Source: CAZAGT01 sp964484515
GTDB taxonomy: Bacteria > Desulfobacterota > DSM-4660 > Desulfatiglandales > HGW-15
Direction: 5' to 3'
Assembly: GCA_964484515.1 (NCBI GenBank)
Contig: CAZAGT010000068.1
Span: forward strand, 1 to 17,652
DNA length: 17,652 nt
In this document: piece by piece, positions 1-6,435 of the stretch
Position numbering within the stretch: position 1 is the first letter of the stretch
Layout of the letters: every line of letters starts with the position of its first letter
Notes under the pieces: model-generated
Databases searched by the model: none
Seen by the model: only the letters and a program-made list of their open reading frames with translations
Told to the model about the DNA's origin: nothing
Position numbers and translations under genes: made by a program

Positions 1-249
1 GTCCAGGGCACTACGGCCGAGGATGGAGCGCGCCACCATGGGGAGGGACACGTAGTCTGTTCCCCAAAGGGCCACGTACTCGCCCGTGACCTCCTGGTCG
101 GTGAAGATCCTGATGGCATGCGCCGCCATAGTGGCAACGGAACCGGGCTCATAAACGGGGAGTGAAAGAACCGGTTCGAGACCGACGTCACCGATCTGAT
201 ATTCCAAGCGCTGCAACTCGATCTTGCTGATTCTCGGTCTGTCTTCCAT
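1..249 (-). CDS. Enolase-superfamily (mandelate racemase/muconate lactonizing-like) enzyme, N-terminal part only
   Basis: Partial gene: the ATG at 249 begins an open frame of 83 codons that leaves the window at base 1. A good ribosome site (AAAGGAG) lies about 8 bases before the ATG. The visible part begins MEDRPRISKIELQRLEY and later has AIRIFTDQEVTGEYVALWG followed by ARSILGRSALD. This is the layout of the capping domain that opens mandelate racemase/muconate lactonizing enzymes: a strand with the family-type 'I..IE', then 'v.I.TD.G.tG.g', then a helix ending in 'LlGrdp.d'. Such enzymes abstract an alpha proton from a carboxylate substrate with Mg2+; the metal-binding barrel is outside the window, so activity and substrate cannot be judged. 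It lies 121 bp downstream of the Nramp-like transporter on the same strand, suggesting co-transcription and a shared catabolic substrate (inference). Confidence 0.6.
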   Translation of the reverse strand, partial: MEDRPRISKIELQRLEYQIGDVGLEPVLSLPVYEPGSVATMAAHAIRIFTDQEVTGEYVALWGTDYVSLPMVARSILGRSALD

Positions 250-278
250 CTGCCTTTTCTCCTTTCTTCAAAACGTCT

Positions 279-318
279 CTGGCCCCGTGAGTGGTCAGAT
301 CCACTCGGACGGAGCCAG
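279..318 (-). other. Stem-loop between transporter and enolase-type gene
   Basis: An imperfect hairpin made of three paired blocks: 279-283 with 314-318, 285-288 with 309-312, and GAGTGG at 289-294 with CCACTC at 301-306, around a six-base loop. That is fifteen base pairs with only small internal loops. It sits in the 121-bp gap between two minus-strand genes. Read on the minus strand, the stem is followed within a few bases by TTTT (in ACGTTTTG), so it could be a leaky terminator or an mRNA-stabilising or processing structure that lowers expression of the downstream enzyme. The pairing is seen; the role is inference. Confidence 0.5.
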
Positions 319-370
319 GTGCGACATAGGACCTCAATAAGTGAGTCTAATGGTTAAATAGTTGCAATCA

Positions 371-1873
371 TCATCCAAAAAGCTTTTCGAGCGTTACTTT
401 GATGGTCAGGATACTGAAGCACCCGTAGAATACCACCGACCAAAGCATAGCGACTGTTCGCAAGGTACTTGCGCGCACTTTCTCGGGCAACTTCAAGCGG
501 TTCATATAGAACAAGAGAAAGGAATAGAGAAACATGACGATGCCGTTGAGGGCGGCACTGATCGTAAGGAGGGTTCGCGGGTCACGCAGCCCGCCCGCGA
601 AGACGATGACGGCAAAGACCGTCAAGGCAATCACAATCACAAAGTAGATACGGCTTTCCGTCCACTGCTCCAAATCCCTCAGCCAGGACCACTTGATGAT
701 GTCAGTGCACAGGCGGCTGAAGAGATCAAGCACGCCGATCTGGGAGGTGAAGAGGATCGCCCAACCCATGAGGAGAAAGACATACTTGAAAAACCCGCCA
801 AACTGCTGCGAGAGGACCTCGGCCTCGCCCTTGATAAAGACGATGCCCTTTCCGTATCCCTCCACGCCGTAAACGGTGTTGTAAGACAGGAAGCTCAGGA
901 GCACGATGCTGATCGCGGTGAGGCAGAAGAACGATAGGAAGTGCTCCGTGTTGGCCGACCTCCACCACTGGCGCCATTGGGCGATGTTCTCGGGCGTGAG
1001 CTTGAAGGAGAAACCCGCTTCGGCGAATTTGATGTCTTCTTCACCGGTAATCGGGCTTACGATCTTGCCGGCATAGTGGCCCATGGCAAAGCCCTTCTCG
1101 CGGATATAATGGCCTTGAACCATGTTGGTCATACCACCCATGCCCGCGTAGGCGATGGCACCTAAAAGGGTGGGCCAGGCGTTGGCCGCGTTAATCTCTC
1201 TGAGATAGCTGAAGTCGCCGATGGATTTCAGCCAGAGCCCGAGGGTCTCGGCCTTGATGACGGTGAAGACCGTAATGAGCAAAACTATGAAGACAAATGC
1301 CACCAGGGCTTCCTGGAGTTTTTCCATAAACCGGTAGACCACGGGCGAGAGTACCAGGAATGCACCGCAGAGGATCACCGAGATGATGGCATAGATCCGC
1401 TGGTATCCTCCTATGGCCTCTTCGGAGGCGCCGGGATGAAGAACCCAGGCCAGGAGCTTAGCCGAACCGGCCACCCACCCAGGCCACATGTTCGGTATGA
1501 CCACGCAAATGAGGAATATGGCGCCGAAGCCTTTCCAGAGCCGGCTGAATCCGGCGACACTCGTTTCTGCAGTGAGCAGGGTGTACCGTTCGATCTCCAT
1601 GTTGATAAAGAACTGGGTCAGGGCCCCGACGATGCCGGCCCAAATGATGGCCAGCCCGTAGGTGTAAGTGAGATACGGCCAGAAGATAAGCTCTCCGCTC
1701 CCAATAGCCAGCCCGGCGACGATGATGCTCGGACCGAGCATCTTGTACCACGGCAACGCGGCGGGGAGTTCACGATACCTGATCGGCGGGTATTGCCCTC
1801 TTGGTAGGACATCTTGCGGTACTTCCGGCAAGCCTTTCACATCCACATCGTTTTGCTGTTCCTGCGCCATCAT
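371..1873 (-). CDS. Nramp-family-like membrane transporter lacking the canonical metal-site motifs
   Basis: Predicted 500-residue inner-membrane protein with about eleven or twelve hydrophobic segments. The opening GPSIIVAGLAIGSGELI (residues 47-63) lines up with the Nramp first helix, whose DPGN metal motif reads GSGE here. The helix-6 region, AYAGMGGMTNMVQGHY, lacks the MPH motif. Metal transport is therefore doubtful, and an organic or other solute is likely. Two adjacent ATGs (1873 and 1870) follow an AAGGAGGG ribosome site. The open frame extends 23 codons further upstream, but that start (1942) lacks this site, so I chose 1873; 1870 is equally possible. A cytoplasmic tail of about 40 residues precedes the first helix. 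Between residues roughly 270 and 320 there is a hydrophilic insertion (KIVSPITGEEDIKF onward). The enolase-superfamily gene follows, suggesting uptake of that enzyme's substrate (inference). Fold assignment is fairly sure; substrate unknown. Confidence 0.75.
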   Translation of the reverse strand: MMAQEQQNDVDVKGLPEVPQDVLPRGQYPPIRYRELPAALPWYKMLGPSIIVAGLAIGSGELIFWPYLTYTYGLAIIWAGIVGALTQFFINMEIERYTLLTAETSVAGFSRLWKGFGAIFLICVVIPNMWPGWVAGSAKLLAWVLHPGASEEAIGGYQRIYAIISVILCGAFLVLSPVVYRFMEKLQEALVAFVFIVLLITVFTVIKAETLGLWLKSIGDFSYLREINAANAWPTLLGAIAYAGMGGMTNMVQGHYIREKGFAMGHYAGKIVSPITGEEDIKFAEAGFSFKLTPENIAQWRQWWRSANTEHFLSFFCLTAISIVLLSFLSYNTVYGVEGYGKGIVFIKGEAEVLSQQFGGFFKYVFLLMGWAILFTSQIGVLDLFSRLCTDIIKWSWLRDLEQWTESRIYFVIVIALTVFAVIVFAGGLRDPRTLLTISAALNGIVMFLYSFLLFYMNRLKLPEKVRASTLRTVAMLWSVVFYGCFSILTIKVTLEKLFG

Positions 1874-1974
1874 CCCTCCCTCCTTAAAGTGAATTGCCAA
1901 GAACTGACCTTCCAAAAGACAAGATTTCCCTCCATACCCCAAACTTGGTCTTAATGCAATAAATTCATTATTTT

Positions 1975-1996
1975 ACTGTGAATTTCAGTATTACTG
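1975..1996. promoter_or_regulatory. Clustered short dyads upstream of transporter (possible operator)
   Basis: The 186-bp gap before the transporter contains ACTG-7nt-CAGT (1975-1989) directly overlapping CAGT-3nt-ACTG (1986-1996), in an A+T-rich stretch that contrasts with the G+C-rich surroundings. Alternating ACTG/CAGT half-sites are compatible with a regulator binding site or with promoter DNA for the transporter on the minus strand. No strong -35/-10 pair was found there. The symmetry is visible; function is inferred. Confidence 0.25.
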
Positions 1997-2058
1997 ATAG
2001 GTTAGTGGGCTGGATTGGCCGGGTTCTTTCGGTTGGCGCCGTTGAGACCGGAATTGTC

Positions 2059-2904
2059 TCAGTTCCGATGAACTTGCCCTGACCGTGCCCTCGCCACTTC
2101 AGTCCCGGTCGGGATACCATCCAAACCGGTCCGTGTCACCGTCGGGGCGGCAATCCGAGTGGCGAACCGGGCCGCCTCCCAGGCGTTTCCGTCGGTCTCA
2201 CTCAGTCGAACCAAAAAGGAAGCCGCGAAGATGTCCCCGACGCCGGTCGGGTCGGTCTCCTGTACCTCCAGGGAGGGGAAATGACGCCGTTGGCCGCGAT
2301 GACGGACCACACAGCCGCCGGCCCCGTCGGTGATGACAAGCAGCTTGCACAATCGTTTGTAGAGCGACCAGGTGCCCTCATCCTGGATATCTTCTCGACT
2401 CACGATGACGGCTGAGGCTAGGGGCAGCACTTCAGGGGCGGCGGGCCACGGGATAAATTTGACACGCCCGTCCGGCTCCCATGTTCGGTGCCATCCCTGC
2501 GGCGTAAGTCCCACGAGGCGGTCTTGGAATATGTGGATCAGATCGGGGGCAAGCTCACGGGCCACCGGGCCGAGGTGGACGATGTCCGGCGCGCGCCACT
2601 CCGAGGGAACGGCCTCGGGTCCCAATGTCTCAGCGACGCTGTAAACGGTTTGCCTGCGGCCTAAGGGGGTATAGGTATTCTCAAAGGTCGTAGTACTTCT
2701 TGAAGGGATCAGGAGAAACGGGATGTCACCCAAGGTCTTTTTGAGGTCATAACCGGGTTCGGCGCTGGTGATAATGCCCGGATGCCGACCGAGCGCTTGC
2801 GCCGTGAGTGCGCTATAGGTCACGGTGCCGCCCACGAGCGGGCCGTCAGGGGTTAGATCGCGGGTAACATGCCCCACGCACAGATAGTCGATCGGTTCCA
2901 ACAT
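2059..2904 (-). CDS. PfkB-family carbohydrate/nucleoside kinase
   Basis: 281-residue protein of the ribokinase/PfkB superfamily, which phosphorylates sugars or nucleosides with ATP. The diagnostic C-terminal signature is DPTGVGDIFAASFL (218-231), matching the family's DTxGAGD anion-hole motif with Val for the second Ala; Asp224 would be the catalytic base. The N-terminus (YLCVGHVTRDLTPDG, then GGTVTYSALTAQALG) corresponds to the substrate-binding strands and the glycine pair of the family's first signature, in shortened form. The protein is on the short side (members are usually about 300-330 residues), and specificity cannot be read from the sequence. The ATG has only a weak ribosome site. 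It lies downstream of the terminator of the FAD gene and 186 bp upstream of the Nramp-like transporter on the same strand, so it may or may not belong to that operon. Confidence 0.8.
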   Translation of the reverse strand: MLEPIDYLCVGHVTRDLTPDGPLVGGTVTYSALTAQALGRHPGIITSAEPGYDLKKTLGDIPFLLIPSRSTTTFENTYTPLGRRQTVYSVAETLGPEAVPSEWRAPDIVHLGPVARELAPDLIHIFQDRLVGLTPQGWHRTWEPDGRVKFIPWPAAPEVLPLASAVIVSREDIQDEGTWSLYKRLCKLLVITDGAGGCVVRHRGQRRHFPSLEVQETDPTGVGDIFAASFLVRLSETDGNAWEAARFATRIAAPTVTRTGLDGIPTGTEVARARSGQVHRN

Positions 2905-2931
2905 GGTGGCCGGCGTACCTCGGGGCCAGGT

Positions 2932-2981
2932 GTGAAAGATAAACGTCGAACCCGCCGGGGGCGACTTGAACGTTCGACGTT
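2932..2981 (-). terminator. Intrinsic terminator of the FAD-dehydrogenase gene
   Basis: A perfect 10-bp inverted repeat, AACGTCGAAC at 2942-2951 and GTTCGACGTT at 2972-2981, separated by 20 bases that can fold further (CGCC with GGCG). Read on the minus strand it begins 15 bases after the stop codon at 2996 and is followed by TTTATCTTTC, a T-rich though not perfect tract. Position and polarity fit a rho-independent terminator separating the FAD gene from the PfkB kinase gene. Confidence 0.55.
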
Positions 2982-2995
2982 CGTTCTTTCTTCGG

Positions 2996-4354
2996 CTATC
3001 CCGCTTCGGCGCCCTTTATCCGACCCCCAATAGTGCGGGCGGCCAAGATCCCGCTCGCGGAGGCTTGGAGCAATCCCCGGGTGATGCCGGCCCCGTCGCC
3101 GATCGTGAAGAGGTTCTTTGTTTCGGATTCCATCTCCGGCGATATCTCGATGCGGTTGGAGTAGAACTTCACCTCCACGCCGTAGAGCAGGGTGTGCCTT
3201 GAATAGACGCCGGGGGCCAGTTTTTCGAGGGCTTCGAGCATTTCGATGATGCTCAGGAGGTGCCGGTAGGGGAAAACGAAGCTCAGATCTCCGGGGGTCG
3301 CGTCGATGAGGGTGGGACGGGTGAGACAGCGGGCGATGCGGGATTGGGTACTACGACGGCCGGCCAGGAGATCGCCCAGTCGCTGAATAAGGACACCCCC
3401 GCCGAGCAGGTTGGCCAACCGCGCGATGGAGATGCCGTAGGCGATCGGATCATCGAACGGCTCAGTGAAGCTGCTGCTCACGAGAATTGAGAAATTGGTG
3501 TTCTCGCTTTTCTTCTCGGCGTAGCTATGTCCATTGACGGTGACGATCTCCCCGTTCTCCTCGGTTACGACTTCGCCGTAAGGATTCATGCAAAAGGTGC
3601 GGACCTTCTCATCGAAGGTCTTCGAATAGTGAATCAGCTTCGACTCGTAGGTCGTGTCGGTGATCTCCTTTAACACAGGGGCCGGCAACTCCACCCGAAC
3701 GCCGATATCCACAGAGGTTGCCCTTGTTCTCAGACCCAGGGACTGGACTTGTTTTTTCATCCATCCGGCGCCCGATCTGCCGGGGGCAACCACAACAAAA
3801 CGGGAAGACAGGCTGCGGCCGTCCGAGAGCCTCACACCCTCAATGGTGTCGTGGTTCACCAGCAGTTCCGTGACCTGGACACCCGTTCGGGTCTCGACGC
3901 GACCATCCAAGGATTCACGGAATCGGTCCAGGATGGTGCGGCAGTTTTCAGTTCCGATGTGGCGGATACGGGAAGGTATCAATTCGAGGCCGGCCAAACG
4001 CGCTCGGTCTGCGAGTTCCTCTATCTGCGGCGATGCGTCACCGAAAATACGGTCGGGGGCTCCATATGCCTCGTAAATCGCGTCGGTGGCCTGGAGCAGT
4101 TGGTAGAGGTCACTGTCTTCCATAAACTCCCGCAGGACACCGCCAACTTCGGTAGAAAGGGTCAGCTTGCCATCACTGTAAGCGCCTGCACCCCCCCAGC
4201 CGCAGAGCATGTCCTCGGGGTTTCGGCGTCTGCGTTCGCTTAAGCCCTTCCCCTGCTCCAGCAGGAGGACGGGCTTGATGTCCATATCGGCCAGGGTAAG
4301 CGCAGCAAAGATACCCGCCGGACCAGCCCCGACAATGATCACTTCATAATCCAT
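2996..4354 (-). CDS. FAD-dependent dehydrogenase, COG2509 type
   Basis: 452-residue flavoprotein. It begins MDYEVIIVGAGPAG, a Rossmann GxGxxG dinucleotide-binding fingerprint at residues 9-14, with Glu33 ending the second strand to bind the adenine ribose. The segment CGWGGAGAYSDGKLTL (51-66) and the C-terminal LFTIGDGAGITRGLLQASASG (GDGAG at 419-423) are typical of the uncharacterised FAD dehydrogenase family COG2509, as is the central RTFCMNPYGEVVTEENG. Members are annotated only as NAD(P)/FAD-dependent oxidoreductases and I cannot assign a substrate. The open frame continues another 107 codons upstream, but that part lacks family similarity and the flavin fingerprint normally starts the protein, so I use the ATG at 4354. 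A good promoter lies 50-80 bases before this start. Single-gene unit, ended by the hairpin at 2932-2981. Confidence 0.85.
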   Translation of the reverse strand: MDYEVIIVGAGPAGIFAALTLADMDIKPVLLLEQGKGLSERRRRNPEDMLCGWGGAGAYSDGKLTLSTEVGGVLREFMEDSDLYQLLQATDAIYEAYGAPDRIFGDASPQIEELADRARLAGLELIPSRIRHIGTENCRTILDRFRESLDGRVETRTGVQVTELLVNHDTIEGVRLSDGRSLSSRFVVVAPGRSGAGWMKKQVQSLGLRTRATSVDIGVRVELPAPVLKEITDTTYESKLIHYSKTFDEKVRTFCMNPYGEVVTEENGEIVTVNGHSYAEKKSENTNFSILVSSSFTEPFDDPIAYGISIARLANLLGGGVLIQRLGDLLAGRRSTQSRIARCLTRPTLIDATPGDLSFVFPYRHLLSIIEMLEALEKLAPGVYSRHTLLYGVEVKFYSNRIEISPEMESETKNLFTIGDGAGITRGLLQASASGILAARTIGGRIKGAEAG

Positions 4355-4405
4355 AACATCCCTACTTCCAGATTGAATTCTGCGCAGCCGGATCCTTGCC
4401 AAAGA

Positions 4406-4434
4406 AGGGTATTCGAGCGTTGATTTCCTGTCAA
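4406..4434 (-). promoter_or_regulatory. Sigma-70-type promoter for the FAD-dehydrogenase gene
   Basis: On the minus strand: perfect -35 TTGACA (4434-4429), 17-base spacer, -10 TACCCT (4411-4406, three of six matches). The start codon at 4354 is about 50 bases downstream. The -35 and spacing are good, the -10 is weak. This placement also supports the short form of the gene, because the longer frame would start upstream of the promoter. Confidence 0.45.
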
Positions 4435-4504
4435 GTAGTCCGGCTGGGTTTGAGATCGATGAGAGAAGCCCGCCTGAGCCCCTTCTTTTCCCCTTTGTTT
4501 TGGA

Positions 4505-4534
4505 TTGACCCTGCCGTAATTTCACCTCTATAGT
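4505..4534 (+). promoter_or_regulatory. Promoter-like sequence with no clear downstream gene
   Basis: TTGACC at 4505-4510 (five of six matches), an 18-base spacer, and TATAGT at 4529-4534 (five of six). A near-consensus sigma-70 pair on the plus strand, yet the next 150 bases hold only an unconvincing 84-codon frame that runs into the inverted-repeat element. It could drive a small RNA, or be a relic or chance match. Confidence 0.35.
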
Positions 4535-4679
4535 ATGCTCATACGCATTACACCAAGACGGGACAAAGATTTTAGCTGTCAGCCCCGCCGCTTGCCGCAG
4601 GAGCGGCCAAATGGATCGACCGATAAACTTCATAAGAATGGTGCCCGGGTTTGGCATTTTCAGATATTTCAACACATGT

Positions 4680-4929
4680 TCGCCCGGCCATGGGGGGCTC
4701 TTTTCAAAAACGAGGGATTGAGTGCGTTGTCTCGGCTCAAGGCGCTACCCGAGTCGGCCGGAGGGCCACCGCGGAATAGGCCGGATTGACCGCCTTGGCC
4801 CATTCGCCGAGTCTGCTCCGGCCGCCTTGCCCCTCGGCCGTGAGCTCGGGGCCGAACGGCTTGCAAGCTTCTTCAGCGTTCGAGCAGGTAACGTTTCGTT
4901 TTTGAAAAGAGACCCCCATGGCCGGGCGA
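4680..4929. repeat. MITE-like element with 34-bp terminal inverted repeats
   Basis: The left arm (4680-4713, from CGCCCGGCCATGGGG to TTTTCAAAAACGA) and the right arm (4896-4929, the reverse complement) match at 33 of 34 positions; the one difference is G versus T after the G run. The 182 bp between them contain further short partial repeats, such as GAGTCGGCCGGAG and GAGTCTGCTCCGGCCG, and no transposase-sized frame. No target-site duplication is obvious in the flanks. Size, near-identical arms and intergenic location fit a non-autonomous mobile element (MITE) or a large dispersed palindrome. Arm identity suggests recent arrival or selection for pairing (inference). Confidence 0.65.
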
Positions 4930-5138
4930 TAAGGTATCACAGATCTCATCCCATGAAGTTTCCGACGAAGTGCCGGCTTGGGGCCCAAGCTTGACGCGAC
5001 GGGCTGACGGCTCTCCTATCTGCCGGAGCTCAATCGGGATACTAGTATAGGAAAAATGAGGCCGAGCTGCAAGCGAGCTCCGTCCACTGAGCCTTTCGGA
5101 GCAGCCCCTCTGCGATCCCTGTGGGCATGAGGATCAGG

Positions 5139-5167
5139 TTGACACGATCGTGTGGGTTTTGTAAAAA
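5139..5167 (+). promoter_or_regulatory. Strong promoter with overlapping 12-bp palindrome
   Basis: Consensus -35 TTGACA (5139-5144), 17-base spacer, -10 TAAAAA (5162-5167, four of six). A perfect 12-bp palindrome, ACACGATCGTGT (5142-5153), begins inside the -35 and covers the first half of the spacer, an ideal position for a repressor operator. The HAD-nucleotidase ATG is about 130 bases downstream. Sequence and symmetry are observed; repressor binding is inferred. Confidence 0.5.
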
Positions 5168-5298
5168 AGGCGCCCCTGCGGCTCCGGTTGAATGACGGTT
5201 ATTCCCCGTGCTTCGAGATGACCCTGAAACACGACTAAGGGAGGCAACCAGACAAACCCTCAAGGGCCGCTCCCGGCTCAGGAGTCCGAGGCGTTGCC

Positions 5299-5868
5299 AT
5301 GCAAATTCGACCTGAACAGATCGCCTTCGATATCGACGGTGTTGTAGCTGACACCTTCCGTACTTTTGTACATAAGGCCAGGCGAGAATTTGGGTACCAA
5401 ATTCGTTATCAAGACATTACTGAATACGACTTCCTGAAAGTGGTCGAGATCGACGAGCAAATCACCCTGAGGATCTTTGAAACCCTACTCGCCGAGCCGA
5501 TTGCGAGTGGCATCAAACCTCTTGACGGTGCGGTCGAAGTCCTGACAAGGCTTTCCCGTGCAGCGCCGCTCCTGTTCGTTACGGCGCGCCCAAACAGAGA
5601 CGCCATCCTGGAATGGGTCTATGTGAATCTCCCCGAAGTGGATACGACGTCCATACATCTGGAGGCAACGGACACCTATACGGCCAAACTTCCGATTCTT
5701 CAGGAAGCGGGCATCAGGTACTTTGTTGAAGACCGGCTCGACACCTGCTATCTCCTCGAGGAGGTATCCATCGTCCCCATCGTTTACAGGCAACCCTGGA
5801 ACGAGAAACCACATCCCTTTCACGTCGTCGGGGATTGGGACGATCTCGCAGGTCTAATCGCGTGGTGA
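5299..5868 (+). CDS. HAD-superfamily 5'(3')-deoxyribonucleotidase-like phosphatase (NT5C type)
   Basis: 189-residue cytoplasmic HAD hydrolase. Motif I is AFDIDGVVAD, with Asp11 as the nucleophile and Asp13 as acid/base; motif II is FVTARP with Thr95; motif III is Lys130 in TAKLPIL; motif IV is VEDR with Glu144-Asp145 for Mg2+. All catalytic residues are therefore present. Length, the 'DIDGVVADT' opening and the small helical cap between motifs I and II resemble the NT5C family, which dephosphorylates deoxynucleoside monophosphates; substrates of bacterial members are mostly unproven. The ATG is preceded by GAGG at a spacing of about 7 bases, with AGGAG further off. It sits alone downstream of a strong promoter with a palindromic operator-like site, so it may be regulated separately from the zinc-ribbon/QueD run that begins 120 bp later. 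Confidence 0.75.
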   Translation: MQIRPEQIAFDIDGVVADTFRTFVHKARREFGYQIRYQDITEYDFLKVVEIDEQITLRIFETLLAEPIASGIKPLDGAVEVLTRLSRAAPLLFVTARPNRDAILEWVYVNLPEVDTTSIHLEATDTYTAKLPILQEAGIRYFVEDRLDTCYLLEEVSIVPIVYRQPWNEKPHPFHVVGDWDDLAGLIAW

Positions 5869-5921
5869 TCGACGGACTTCGTGTGAATTTTGAATTGAAG
5901 GAACCCCATCACTCATCATCA

Positions 5922-5951
5922 TTGACAGACGGGAGCAGGTTGTTTTATCTA
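5922..5951 (+). promoter_or_regulatory. Possible promoter for the zinc-ribbon-queD run
   Basis: Perfect -35 TTGACA (5922-5927) followed by a weak -10: TATCTA at 5946-5951 with 18-base spacing, or TTTTAT slightly upstream. About 40 bases before the small zinc-ribbon gene's start. Confidence 0.35.
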
Positions 5952-5991
5952 TGGGTCCCATAAGCCACTTTCACACAGGAGGTGTAACGTT

Positions 5992-6156
5992 ATGCCCAGT
6001 TATGATTTCAAATGTGAAAAGTGCAAGAAGAAATTCACGCTCTTTATGTCCATCTCGGAATTTGGGAAGAGCAAAGTCAGATGTCCGAAGTGTAAAAGCA
6101 CCAGAGTACAACAACAGATAACAGCCTTCCAGGTTGTGACCTCAAAGAAGAGCTGA
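5992..6156 (+). CDS. FmdB-like small zinc-ribbon protein
   Basis: A 54-residue gene beginning MPSYDFKCEKCKKKFTLFMS and ending VVTSKKS. It has two CxxC knuckles, C8-x2-C11 and C31-x2-C34, about 20 residues apart: a single zinc ribbon. The opening 'MP.Y.F.C..C...F' is the hallmark of the FmdB family of putative regulatory proteins (named after a methylotroph formamidase regulator; mechanism generally unknown). The start is very well supported: AGGAGGT at 5977-5983 lies eight bases before the ATG. The next zinc-ribbon gene starts five bases after its stop, so the two are almost certainly co-transcribed. Confidence 0.85.
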   Translation: MPSYDFKCEKCKKKFTLFMSISEFGKSKVRCPKCKSTRVQQQITAFQVVTSKKS

Positions 6157-6161
6157 TCACG

Positions 6162-6413
6162 ATGCAATGCCCTCATTGTTCTGTAGAAATCCCCGGAAAG
6201 GCGTGCCCCGAATGTGATGCCGGCGTCCCCTTGGCTAGCCGATACTGCATGATGTGTGGGGCCGAGTTCCAAGATGAACGGTCGAACCAGGACGACGACC
6301 TCGACATCGAGAATCGGGTCCTCTGCCCGGATGGGACCTGTACCGGCATCATTGTTGACGGTCGATGCACAGAATGCGGCACCTCGGGTGGCGAGAAAGA
6401 ATCAAACCCTTGA
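6162..6413 (+). CDS. Double zinc-ribbon small protein
   Basis: 83 residues carrying eight cysteines in four CxxC pairs: C3-x2-C6, C15-x2-C18, C29-x2-C32, and near the C-terminus CPDGTC followed by CTEC. This is enough for two zinc ribbons joined by an acidic linker (DERSNQDDDLDIEN). No catalytic domain is visible; such rubredoxin-like or zinc-ribbon modules act in nucleic-acid or protein binding, and the function here is unknown. It starts 5 bases after the FmdB-like gene and ends 22 bases before the queD-like start, so it lies inside the same transcription unit. No strong ribosome site is visible, suggesting translation coupled to the upstream gene. Confidence 0.7.
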   Translation: MQCPHCSVEIPGKACPECDAGVPLASRYCMMCGAEFQDERSNQDDDLDIENRVLCPDGTCTGIIVDGRCTECGTSGGEKESNP

Positions 6414-6435
6414 GGGCCTAGCAGGACAGACCCCC

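Larger units (their letters stand above)
4435..5298. other. Long non-coding stretch containing an inverted-repeat element and promoters
   Basis: About 860 bp with no convincing gene. Short open frames occur on both strands, but they overlap one another, have arginine/proline/serine-rich low-information translations, lack ribosome sites and cross the arms of the inverted repeat. Contents, listed separately: a promoter-like pair at 4505-4534, the 250-bp inverted-repeat element at 4680-4929, and the promoter/palindrome at 5139-5167 that probably serves the HAD gene. A six-codon frame (ATG at 5214, MTLKHD then TAA) lies in the HAD-gene leader; I see no evidence that it is translated. Confidence 0.6.

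Noticed and set aside
362..937. 191-codon open frame on the plus strand opposite the transporter gene
   Set aside because: It lies antisense to a well-supported membrane protein, its translation is charged and low in information, and it has no ribosome site. It is a G+C-driven antisense frame.
4355..4675. Upstream 107-codon extension of the FAD-dehydrogenase frame
   Set aside because: The Rossmann fingerprint normally begins the protein, the extension has no family resemblance, and a TTGACA promoter lies within it on the same strand.
4535..4994. Overlapping 65-90-codon frames in and around the inverted-repeat element
   Set aside because: Several mutually overlapping frames on both strands, rich in Arg/Pro/Gly, crossing the repeat arms, without ribosome sites. 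They are most likely by-products of the repeat.
5042..5263. 73-codon minus-strand frame before the HAD gene
   Set aside because: No ribosome site or recognisable motif, and it overlaps the promoter and palindrome of the HAD gene.
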